Position numbers and translations under genes: made by a program
Part shown: one piece after another, positions 16,875 to 24,945 of the stretch
Numbering within the stretch: position 1 is the stretch's first letter
How the letters are laid out: each line of letters starts with the position of its first letter
The notes under the pieces: generated by a model
What the model saw: only the letters and a program-made list of their open reading frames with translations
Databases searched by the model: none
What the model was told of the DNA's origin: nothing
Source: Yeguia hominis
Lineage (GTDB): Bacteria > Bacillota > Clostridia > Oscillospirales > Acutalibacteraceae
Direction of reading: 5' to 3'
Length of the DNA stretch: 64,000 nt
NCBI RefSeq assembly: GCF_014384705.1
Contig: NZ_JACRSN010000003.1
Span: forward strand, 124,001-188,000

Positions 16875-17439
16875 TAAGGGACTACTGATTGTTTTTTCCG
16901 GACCTTCCGGGACGGGAAAAGACACCGTGCTGGATGTGCTTTTGCGGGAAACCGATACGGTAAAAAAATCTGTTTCGGCGACAACGCGCGCACCGCGTGA
17001 AGGAGAACGCGACGGTGTTGATTACCACTTTATTTCGAGAGACCAGTTCCTTTCGCTGATTGAACGCGGCGAGATGCTGGAATATGCAGAATATGTTGGG
17101 AATTTCTACGGTACGCCGCTTGGCCCTGTCCGTGAATGGACAGAAAAGGGCATCGATGTGATCCTCAAAATTGAGGTGCAGGGCGGCGCGATTGTCCGAG
17201 AAAAATGTCCGGACAGCATTGGAATTTTCATTTTGCCGCCGTCTGTGGAAGAGCTGGAGCGGCGCCTGCGCGGACGCGGAACGGATGACGAGGCAGCCGT
17301 CCAAAAACGGCTTGCAACGGCGGTCGAGGAAATGAAGTGTGCGGATGCATATGATTACACGGTCGTCAACGACAATGTGGAGCGCGCTGTGCAGGAAATC
17401 CGCACCATTTTAGCCGAAGAAAAGGCGAAACGCGGCTGA
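16867..17439 (+). CDS. gmk: Guanylate kinase
   Basis: A 190-residue enzyme with P-loop FSGPSGTGKDTV (about residues 9-20), the GMP-binding segment SATTRAPREGERDGVDYHF and the lid region RLRGRGTDDEAAVQKRL. It converts GMP and ATP to GDP and ADP. The ATG at 16867 lies within the last codons of remA and follows a GAGGAGGAG-rich stretch. Confidence 0.97.
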   Translation: MPDKGLLIVFSGPSGTGKDTVLDVLLRETDTVKKSVSATTRAPREGERDGVDYHFISRDQFLSLIERGEMLEYAEYVGNFYGTPLGPVREWTEKGIDVILKIEVQGGAIVREKCPDSIGIFILPPSVEELERRLRGRGTDDEAAVQKRLATAVEEMKCADAYDYTVVNDNVERAVQEIRTILAEEKAKRG

Positions 17440-17462
17440 TGCTGCCGGCCTTCACGCAGAAT

Positions 17463-17484
17463 CTGCAAAACGATGGTTTTGCAG
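17463..17484 (+). other. Perfect hairpin in the gmk-rpoZ gap
   Basis: CTGCAAAAC-GATG-GTTTTGCAG is an exact 9-bp stem with a 4-base loop, in the 159-base leader of rpoZ. No T-run follows, so it is not an ordinary terminator; it could be an RNA-processing or stability element. Confidence 0.5.
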
Positions 17485-17598
17485 CGCGTGGTTGCCGAAA
17501 ACGCGCCGCATGCCCAAAGGCGTTTGGTCACTTATGAAATAGATCGTTTCAAATCGTAATTTTATCATGCAAGGAAGATTGGAAGAGGTGCTGATCGT

Positions 17599-17829
17599 AT
17601 GTTAAAACCGTCTGCTGATCCGGCGTTGTCCGGAAACCGTTATTCTCTTGTGATTGCCGTTGCAAAACGCGCAAGAGAGATTGCTGAAGATGCAGAAAAC
17701 AAAGGGGAAATTTTAGTAGAGAAACCGGTGGATCTCGCAGTGCAGGAATATATGGATCACAAATTCCATATTGTTCCGGCGAAAGAGCCGGATGAAGAAG
17801 AACCGAAAGATGAGCCGGTCGAGTCCTGA
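17599..17829 (+). CDS. rpoZ: RNA polymerase omega subunit
   Basis: A 76-residue omega subunit: MLKPSADPALSGNRYSLVIA, then AKRAREIAEDAENKGE and KPVDLAVQEYMDHKF, followed by an acidic tail. It helps assemble and stabilise the polymerase beta' subunit. Its position between gmk and priA is the conserved one. Its 3' end overlaps the start of priA in another frame. Confidence 0.95.
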   Translation: MLKPSADPALSGNRYSLVIAVAKRAREIAEDAENKGEILVEKPVDLAVQEYMDHKFHIVPAKEPDEEEPKDEPVES

Positions 17830-20275
17830 ACCGGCAGTGCGGATTGCTGCGGTTGCGGTTGAGGGCGCGCTCTATCATTTTGACCGGGCGTTTTCTTATC
17901 GGGTTCCGCAGCCGCTTTGGGACGCTGCAAAGCCGGGGTGCCGTGTTACGGTGCCGTTTGGCAAAGGAAACCGGATGCGGACAGGCATGCTGCTCTCCGT
18001 AGAACCTGCACAGGTGCTGCCGGAGGCGGAAATGAAGGAGATTGTAGCTGTGCTGGATCAGGCGCCGCTGCTTTCTTTGGAATTATTGCGTCTGGCGGAG
18101 TGGATGCGGGAGCGGTACTTTTGTACGCTCTATGACGCAGTTCGGGTGTTGCTTCCGGCGGGATTTCGGGTGCAGGTACGCCGGGAAATTTCGGCGGCCA
18201 AAGGTATGGATGTGCCGGCAACACTGCCGCCGGCGCAGAAGCAGATTTTGCAAACACTTGCCCGGAAACGGAAGCCTGCGCCGCTGACCGATGTTTTGGC
18301 GGCGGCATGCGCAAATTTCGAGGACGCGCGGGCCTTGTCGGAGCAGGGCCTTGTGCACATCACGGACGGTGCGGCCCGAAAAGTGGCGGATGCCGTGAAC
18401 CGGATGGTGCGCGTCCGGACAGACTGGGAAGAGACGCCGCTTCCGAAAAAACAGGAATGTGTATACCGCTTCCTTTGCGAGACCGGTGCGGTTTCGCAAA
18501 AGGAGCTTTGTTATTATACGGGTGTTACGCCCGGCGTGGTTGTCGCGCTTGCAGAAAAAGGCGCGGTCGAATGCTTCGACGCCGAAACGTTCCGCAATCC
18601 GTACGCAGATGTGGAGCCGGATGAAACGCCGCAGGAAATTTGTCTTTCTCCGGAACAGGAAGGTGCATTCCGGCAGATTTCCGGGCTTCTGGAAAAAGAG
18701 GAGGGCGGCGCGGCGCTGCTTTACGGCGTGACCGGAAGCGGAAAAACCTCGGTGTATCTGCGCCTGGTCGACCAGGTTTATGCGCAGGGCCGCGGCGTGA
18801 TCGTCATGGTGCCGGAAATTTCTCTGACACCGCAGACTGTGTCGCTGTTTCACAAGCGGTACGGGAAAGGCGTCGCGGTGTTCCACAGCGGGCTGTCGCT
18901 AGGTGAACGGCTTGACGAATGGAAACGGGTCAAAAACGGATCGGCCAAAATTGCGGTCGGCACGCGTTCGGCGGTGTTTGCGCCATTTGACGATATCGGC
19001 CTCATCGTCATGGACGAAGAGCAGGAGTACACCTACAAATCGGAATCTGCACCGCGGTTCCATGCGCGGGAAGTAGCGCGGTTCCGGTGCGCCTATCACA
19101 AAGCGGTCTTGCTGCTTTCTTCGGCGACGCCGTCGATAGAAAGCCGGTATGCAGCAGAGCGGGGCCTTTACACGTTTGCGCGGATTTCCTCTCGATATGG
19201 CGGCGCGGTCTTGCCGGAAGTATCGGTTGTAGATATGAACGAAGAGCGTTTGGGCGGCAATCGCTCCGTTTTCAGCGAACAACTGCTTTCGGCGCTGCGG
19301 GAAAACACCGCGCAGGGGCGCCAGTCGATTCTGCTGCTGAATCGGCGCGGATACCGCACGTTGGCAATCTGCCGGGCGTGCCGGGAGGTCGTGACCTGTC
19401 CGCATTGCAGTATTTCTTTGACGTATCACGCAGCAAACGGCCGGCTGGTGTGTCACTACTGCGGGTATTCTGTTCCGGTGACAGAGGTCTGTCCGCACTG
19501 TCACGAGCCGAAGGTGGACTATCTCGGCGCCGGGACGCAGCGCGCGGAAGAAGAACTGACGTCGCTTTTGCCGGATGCGCGGGTTTTGCGGATCGATACC
19601 GATTCGGCGATGACACGCGCGTCCTATGAAACCTATATGCAGGCGTTTTCCGGCGGGAAATATGATATTCTGGTCGGGACGCAGATGGTGGCGAAGGGGC
19701 TCGATTTTCCGAACGTGACGCTGGTCGGCGTGCTTTCGGCGGATCAGGCGCTGTACAGCGACGATTTCCGGAGCACAGAGCGCGCATTTGACCTTTTGAC
19801 GCAGGTCGTGGGGCGCTCCGGGCGCGGCAATTTGCGCGGCGAAGCGATCATCCAGACCTTTACACCGGAAAATCCGGTGATTCAGATGGCGGCCCGACAG
19901 GATTACGAGACCTTTTATGCCGGCGAACTTCAGTTCCGAAAAGCAATGCTTTACCCGCCGTTTGCCGACTTTTGCGTAGCCGGTTTTTCCGGGACGCAGG
20001 AGGCGCTGGTGCGGGAGGCGGCGTTTGCGTTTTTGGAAAGCTTGCGGGAGGCGGCTGACCGGCAGGAACCGAAGCTCCCCATTCGGGTGCTTGCGCCGTC
20101 GGCGGCGCTGGTGTCCAAGGTCAGCAACAAATACCGATACCGGCTGATTGTGAAATGCCGCAATAACCGCGCGTTTCGCACGATGATGGCAGAACTGCTG
20201 CGGGCGTTTCAGCGCCGGCGGGAATATGCGGAGGTTTCGGTGTTTCTCGATATCAATCCGGATCGGGTATTATAA
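17810..20275 (+). CDS. priA: Primosomal protein N' (replication restart helicase PriA)
   Basis: A superfamily 2 helicase of about 821 residues that reloads the replisome at stalled forks. The 3'BD-like N-terminus (FDRAFSYRVP) is followed by Walker A GVTGSGKTS (about 312-320) and Walker B DEEQEYTYKSE, where Gln stands at the His of the DEEH box. The zinc-binding insert has eight cysteines (CRACREVVTCPHC, CHYCG, CPHC). A helicase C-terminal region with QMVAKGLDFPNVTLVG and GRSGRG follows. Starts at 17771 and 17792 are possible; 17810 lies nearest the conserved N-terminus. It overlaps rpoZ. Confidence 0.95.
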   Translation: MSRSSPEPAVRIAAVAVEGALYHFDRAFSYRVPQPLWDAAKPGCRVTVPFGKGNRMRTGMLLSVEPAQVLPEAEMKEIVAVLDQAPLLSLELLRLAEWMRERYFCTLYDAVRVLLPAGFRVQVRREISAAKGMDVPATLPPAQKQILQTLARKRKPAPLTDVLAAACANFEDARALSEQGLVHITDGAARKVADAVNRMVRVRTDWEETPLPKKQECVYRFLCETGAVSQKELCYYTGVTPGVVVALAEKGAVECFDAETFRNPYADVEPDETPQEICLSPEQEGAFRQISGLLEKEEGGAALLYGVTGSGKTSVYLRLVDQVYAQGRGVIVMVPEISLTPQTVSLFHKRYGKGVAVFHSGLSLGERLDEWKRVKNGSAKIAVGTRSAVFAPFDDIGLIVMDEEQEYTYKSESAPRFHAREVARFRCAYHKAVLLLSSATPSIESRYAAERGLYTFARISSRYGGAVLPEVSVVDMNEERLGGNRSVFSEQLLSALRENTAQGRQSILLLNRRGYRTLAICRACREVVTCPHCSISLTYHAANGRLVCHYCGYSVPVTEVCPHCHEPKVDYLGAGTQRAEEELTSLLPDARVLRIDTDSAMTRASYETYMQAFSGGKYDILVGTQMVAKGLDFPNVTLVGVLSADQALYSDDFRSTERAFDLLTQVVGRSGRGNLRGEAIIQTFTPENPVIQMAARQDYETFYAGELQFRKAMLYPPFADFCVAGFSGTQEALVREAAFAFLESLREAADRQEPKLPIRVLAPSAALVSKVSNKYRYRLIVKCRNNRAFRTMMAELLRAFQRRREYAEVSVFLDINPDRVL

Positions 20276-20341
20276 GTAATAGAGAAAACAGGAGATAAAA
20301 ACAGCAAAATTCCGCGCAGAGCGGGGAATGGATGGTGCAAG

Positions 20342-20845
20342 ATGGCAATTCGAAATATTGTAACGGAAGGCGACGAGATCCTGACAAAAGTATGCCGGCC
20401 GGTTGAAAAATTTGACGGCAAGCTTGGACAGCTGCTCGACGATATGTATGAGACCATGCAGGAAGCAAACGGCGTCGGACTTGCCGCGCCGCAGGTGGGA
20501 ATTCGCCGCCGGATTGTAGTGATTGATGTCGGGGAAGGCCCGATAGAGCTGATGAATCCGGAAATTCTGCGCGAAAGCGAAGAGATGGACGAAGATACGG
20601 AAGGCTGTCTCTCGTTTCCCGGAAAATATGGCCTTGTAAAGCGTCCGCGCAGCGTCACAGTTCGCGCACAGGATCGGGACGGCAACTTGTTTGAACTGGA
20701 AGGCGAAGGCCTTCTGGCGAGAGCTTTTTGTCATGAGATCGATCATCTCGACGGCGTTCTGTTTATTACGCGCGTAAGCCGGATGCTGTCGCAGGAAGAA
20801 CTGATAGAGATACTCTCCAAACGGGAGCGGGAAGAGGACGAATAA
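20342..20845 (+). CDS. def: Peptide deformylase
   Basis: A 167-residue enzyme with all three deformylase motifs: GVGLAAPQVG (about 42-51), EGCLSFPG (about 86-93) and HEIDHLDG (about 128-135). The Cys and two His bind the catalytic metal. It removes the formyl group from new N-terminal Met. It lies directly upstream of fmt, which adds that group to the initiator tRNA. Confidence 0.97.
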   Translation: MAIRNIVTEGDEILTKVCRPVEKFDGKLGQLLDDMYETMQEANGVGLAAPQVGIRRRIVVIDVGEGPIELMNPEILRESEEMDEDTEGCLSFPGKYGLVKRPRSVTVRAQDRDGNLFELEGEGLLARAFCHEIDHLDGVLFITRVSRMLSQEELIEILSKREREEDE

Positions 20846-20846
20846 G

Positions 20847-21785
20847 ATGCGAATTGTATTTATGGGAACCCCTGATTTTGCGGTTCCGTGCCTGCGCGCA
20901 CTGCTGGCAGAGCCGGATTTTACGGTTTGCGGCGTGTTTACGCAGCCGGACAAGCCGAAGGGCAGAAAGCAGATTTTAACGGCGCCGCCGGTGAAGGAAT
21001 TGGCGCTTGAAAACGGACTTCCGGTCTATCAGCCCGCGACGCTTCGCAGCGAAGAGGCGGCGCAGCGGATTGCGGATTTAAAGCCGGATGTGATTGCGGT
21101 TGCCGCTTATGGAAAAATTTTGCCCAAGGCGATTCTCGAATTGCCGCCGATGGGCTGCGTCAATGTGCACGGATCGCTGCTGCCGAAATATCGCGGCGCG
21201 GCGCCGATTCAGTGGTCGGTCATCAACGGCGACGCGGTATCCGGCGTGACAACCATGCAGATGGCGGAGGGTATGGATACCGGAGATATGCTGCTGCGTG
21301 AGGAGACAAAGATCCGTCCGGAAGAAACCGGCGGAACGCTGTTTGACCGGCTTTCCGAAATGGGCGCGCGGCTGCTGGTCCGGACGCTGCGCGGACTTGC
21401 AGCCGGAGAGATCCATCCGGTACCGCAGCCGGAAGCAGAGGCCACTTATGCGCCGATGCTCAAGAAAGAAACCGGAGAAATTCACTGGGAAAAATCCGCG
21501 CGGGAGATCGACTGCCTGGTACGCGGACTGAACCCTTGGCCGGTAGCGTGGACGGCCATAGACGGCAAGCGGCTTAAAGTCTATCGCGTTTGCCTGCGCG
21601 GGGAAACCGGCCCCTGCGGAAAAGCGGAAAACAAAGACGGCGCGTTTCTCGTCTATTGCGGAGACGGCGCGTTGGAGCTTGCAGAGATTCAGGCGGAAAA
21701 CGGAAAGCGTATGTCCGGCGCAGACTACCTGCGGGGACACCCGATTTCCGGAATGCTTTCGCTCGGTGAGGGTGCGGCAGAATGA
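20847..21785 (+). CDS. fmt: Methionyl-tRNA formyltransferase
   Basis: A 312-residue protein with N-terminal MRIVFMGTPDFAVP, the formyltransferase signature HGSLLPKYRGAAPIQWS (about 109-125) and a C-terminal tRNA-binding domain (LVRGLNPWPVAWT). It formylates Met-tRNAi for initiation. It begins 1 base after the def stop and overlaps rsmB by 4 bases. Confidence 0.97.
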   Translation: MRIVFMGTPDFAVPCLRALLAEPDFTVCGVFTQPDKPKGRKQILTAPPVKELALENGLPVYQPATLRSEEAAQRIADLKPDVIAVAAYGKILPKAILELPPMGCVNVHGSLLPKYRGAAPIQWSVINGDAVSGVTTMQMAEGMDTGDMLLREETKIRPEETGGTLFDRLSEMGARLLVRTLRGLAAGEIHPVPQPEAEATYAPMLKKETGEIHWEKSAREIDCLVRGLNPWPVAWTAIDGKRLKVYRVCLRGETGPCGKAENKDGAFLVYCGDGALELAEIQAENGKRMSGADYLRGHPISGMLSLGEGAAE

Positions 21786-23140
21786 TTGCAAAGACGGCAA
21801 GAAATGCAGCCGTAACGGCGCTCCTGAAAACGAATGAAAGTGAAGGATACTCCAATATTGTCATCGACAAGACGCTGGCGGAATTCGCGCTCGATGCGCG
21901 GGATTCGTCGCTGGCGTCCGCTTTGTTTTACGGCGTTTTGGAACGGCGGGACTATCTCGATTATATGCTTTCGCAGTTTTCCAAACGGCCGGTCAAAAAA
22001 ATGGATCCGGCGGTGCGGGAGATTCTGCGCTGTGCGGCCTATCAGATTTTTTTCCTCGATAAAATTCCGGAATCCGCCGCAGTGAATGAGGCGGTCCGTG
22101 CGGCAAAACAGTTTGCCGGTCAGAAAACGGCAGGATTCGTCAACGGAATTCTGCGTGCACTTTTGCGCGGAAAGGACACCGTGGCGCTGCCCAAAGAAGA
22201 GGAGTCACGCCGGTGTCTCCTGCAGGGATGTCCGCTTCCGCTTTACCGTTTCTGGAAAGCAGCGTACGGCCCGGCGCGCAGTGCGGCGCTCGCTGCGTGC
22301 TTAGCAGAACGTCCGCCTGTATATCTTCGGGCAAACCTGGTAAAAATATCCACAGAGGCGCTGATCGAGCAGCTTTGCAGGGAGGGCGTTGCGGCAGAAG
22401 CGGAACCGCGTCTGCCGGGTGCTGTCCGGGTGCAGAAACCGGGAAAGCTTGCGGATTTACTTTCGTTTCGGGAAGGCCTGTTTCATGTACAGGATCTTTC
22501 CTCACAGGCAGCGTGCGCGGTGCTTGCGCCGACGCCGGGCAGCACGGTCGTGGATGTCTGCGCAGCGCCCGGCGGCAAGTCGTTTACGCTGGCGGAAATC
22601 ATGGAAAACTGCGGCAAGGTGCTGGCATTTGACCTCTACAAAGGCAAAGTAGGACTGATCCGCAGCGGCGCAGCGCGTTTGGAACTTTCCTGTGTGGAGG
22701 CGGCGGTGCGCGACGCAGAAAAGGCGGATGCGGGGGCGCTTTGCGGTGAATTTGTCTTGTGCGACGCGCCTTGTTCCGGGCTCGGCATCCTGCGGCGGAA
22801 ACCGGAAATTCGATATAAAGATTTGCGCACGCTCTCCGGACTGCCGGATTTGCAGTTCGCAATTTTAGAAAATACAGCAAAACTCGTCATGCCGGGCGGG
22901 CGGCTGCTGTATTCCACCTGTACGCTGAATCCTGCGGAGAACGGCAAAGTTGCCGATCGCTTTTTGGCGGAACATCCGGAGTTTGAGCCGGAACCGGTTT
23001 TGCTGCCGGCTTTTTCGCGCGGCATGCAGGAACCCGAAAACCAGTTTACGTTCTTTCCGCCGGAAACCGGAACGGACGGCTTTTTCCTGGCGCTGTTTCG
23101 GCGCCGAGACGAATCGCGGAACGGTCAGAATTTTGATTAA
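21782..23140 (+). CDS. rsmB: 16S rRNA (cytosine-967-C5) methyltransferase
   Basis: The 452-residue protein has an N-terminal NusB-like helical domain (about 1-140) and a C-terminal SAM methyltransferase domain. The latter contains VDVCAAPGGKSFTLAE, the catalytic CDAPCSGLGILRRKPEIR with the PC dipeptide, and STCTLNPAEN with the second Cys. It modifies 16S rRNA. The usual partner yugP is not inserted between fmt and rsmB here. Confidence 0.95.
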   Translation: MIAKTARNAAVTALLKTNESEGYSNIVIDKTLAEFALDARDSSLASALFYGVLERRDYLDYMLSQFSKRPVKKMDPAVREILRCAAYQIFFLDKIPESAAVNEAVRAAKQFAGQKTAGFVNGILRALLRGKDTVALPKEEESRRCLLQGCPLPLYRFWKAAYGPARSAALAACLAERPPVYLRANLVKISTEALIEQLCREGVAAEAEPRLPGAVRVQKPGKLADLLSFREGLFHVQDLSSQAACAVLAPTPGSTVVDVCAAPGGKSFTLAEIMENCGKVLAFDLYKGKVGLIRSGAARLELSCVEAAVRDAEKADAGALCGEFVLCDAPCSGLGILRRKPEIRYKDLRTLSGLPDLQFAILENTAKLVMPGGRLLYSTCTLNPAENGKVADRFLAEHPEFEPEPVLLPAFSRGMQEPENQFTFFPPETGTDGFFLALFRRRDESRNGQNFD

Positions 23141-23158
23141 TTAAAAGGAGGATTCCGG

Positions 23159-24205
23159 ATGCTGAAGGATATCAAATCCATGACGCTGGAAGCGCTGCAG
23201 GAAGAATTTTCGGCGCTCGGCCAGCCGCGTTTCCGCGCGGGACAGGTGTATCGCTGGCTGCAGCAGCGCGGCGTCTCGTCGTTTGAGGAAATGACGGATC
23301 TTCCTGGAAATTTGCGCGCAATTTTGCGAGAAAAGTATTACATATCTGTAGCAACTATTGAAAAAAGACAGATTTCTGATTATGATAATACGAGAAAATA
23401 TCTGCTTCGTCTGCTGGACGGGGAATTTGTGGAATGTGTGTTGATGGAGTATCACCATGGGCTTTCGGTCTGTATTTCCACGCAGATCGGGTGCAAGATG
23501 GGCTGTACGTTCTGTGCGACGGGCAAAAGCGGGTTTTCCCGCAACCTGACCGCGTCTGAAATCCTTTCGGAGGTGCAGACCGTTGAACGGGATTCCGGAC
23601 AGCGTATTTCGAACATTGTATTGATGGGAATGGGTGAGCCGCTCGACAATTACGAGAACGTCATGCGGTTTTTGTCGCTCGTTTCCTCTGCGGACGGAAT
23701 GAACATCGGCATGCGGCACATTTCGCTTTCCACCTGCGGGCTGGTCGATCAGATTTACCGGCTGGCGGACGAAAAGCTGCAGCTGACGCTTTCGGTTTCG
23801 CTGCACGCGCCAAACGATGCAATCCGATCCAAGATGATGCCGGTGAACCGGAAATGGAATGTGGAAACACTTCTCAAGGCGTGCAGATATTATGCAGATA
23901 CGACAAAACGGAGAATTTCGTTTGAATACGCGATGATTGACGGCGTAAACGACAGCGGCGCCTGCGCGCGTGAACTGGCCGGACGGCTGCGGGGCATCCT
24001 CAGTCACGTGAATTTGATTCCGGTCAATACTGTGGACGGTGCGGCATACCGCAAAAGCGGCCGAATTCAGGCCTTTCAGGCGGCGCTGCAAAAATACGGC
24101 GTAACCGCGACGGTACGGCGGACTTTAGGTGAAGATATTGACGCTGCATGCGGACAGTTGCGGCGAAGAGCAGAAACGGAGGCGGATCTGAGTGCAGATC
24201 TATAA
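23159..24205 (+). CDS. rlmN: Dual-specificity 23S rRNA/tRNA adenine-C2 methyltransferase RlmN
   Basis: A radical-SAM enzyme of 348 residues. The FeS cluster motif is CKMGCTFCATG (about residues 110-120), GMGEPLDNY lies near 160, and the catalytic C-terminal Cys is near 335 (DIDAACGQL). It methylates A2503 of 23S rRNA and A37 of some tRNAs. AAAAGGAGG lies 6 bases before the ATG. Its 3' end overlaps the PP2C gene by 14 bases. Confidence 0.96.
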   Translation: MLKDIKSMTLEALQEEFSALGQPRFRAGQVYRWLQQRGVSSFEEMTDLPGNLRAILREKYYISVATIEKRQISDYDNTRKYLLRLLDGEFVECVLMEYHHGLSVCISTQIGCKMGCTFCATGKSGFSRNLTASEILSEVQTVERDSGQRISNIVLMGMGEPLDNYENVMRFLSLVSSADGMNIGMRHISLSTCGLVDQIYRLADEKLQLTLSVSLHAPNDAIRSKMMPVNRKWNVETLLKACRYYADTTKRRISFEYAMIDGVNDSGACARELAGRLRGILSHVNLIPVNTVDGAAYRKSGRIQAFQAALQKYGVTATVRRTLGEDIDAACGQLRRRAETEADLSADL

Positions 24206-24929
24206 AAAGACGGACATTGGGCTGAGGCGAACATCCAATCAGGATTTTTGCGACGGCGGCCTGTTTGCCGATGGAACGGGCTGGCTCATTGTCTGCGACG
24301 GAATGGGCGGCGCGAACGGCGGGAATATTGCGAGCGCGCTTGCCGCGGAGGAGATCGGGAACGCAATCACGGATCTTTACGAGCCTTCGATGGACGGCGC
24401 GGCGATCCGGCGGCTGCTGCTCTCTGCGGTAGAGGGCGCCAATCTTTCCATTTACGATATGGCGCAGGCGGATCCAAAACTTTACGGCATGGGAACCACG
24501 GTCGTTACCGCGATTCTGAAAGAGGATACGGCGCATATTGTCCACGTTGGAGACAGCCGCGCGTATCTGATTACACCGGAAGCAGCCAAGCAGGTGACGG
24601 TGGATCATTCGATGGTGCAGGAGCTGGTTGATACCGGCAACCTGACGCCGGAAGAAGCCAAAAATCACCCGCAGAAAAATATTATTACCCGCGCGCTTGG
24701 TGTGCGCCCGAGCGTAAACGCGGAATACGACGAGGTTCCGTACCGGGCCGGCGACATTCTGCTTGCCTGCACGGACGGCATGTCCGCCTATGCAGACGAA
24801 GCAGACCTCTACGCGCTTGCACAGCAGGCACAAGGGGAACAGCTTGCGGAAGACCTGGTCAATACCGCGATCGAAGGCGGCGGAAGCGATAATATCACAG
24901 TCGTCCTTGCGGACAACAGAACGGTTTAA
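24192..24929 (+). CDS. prpC: PP2C-type Ser/Thr protein phosphatase (PrpC/Stp)
   Basis: A 245-residue PP2C phosphatase with RTSNQD (metal Asp), CDGMGGANGG, VGDSRAYLI and GGSDNITVVL. It opposes the neighbouring PrkC kinase by dephosphorylating its targets. It starts with GTG at 24192 inside the end of rlmN. The prpC-prkC pair is conserved in Firmicutes and controls wall synthesis and exit from dormancy. Confidence 0.96.
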   Translation: MQIYKKTDIGLRRTSNQDFCDGGLFADGTGWLIVCDGMGGANGGNIASALAAEEIGNAITDLYEPSMDGAAIRRLLLSAVEGANLSIYDMAQADPKLYGMGTTVVTAILKEDTAHIVHVGDSRAYLITPEAAKQVTVDHSMVQELVDTGNLTPEEAKNHPQKNIITRALGVRPSVNAEYDEVPYRAGDILLACTDGMSAYADEADLYALAQQAQGEQLAEDLVNTAIEGGGSDNITVVLADNRTV

Positions 24930-24945
24930 CGGGAGATGAGAAAAG

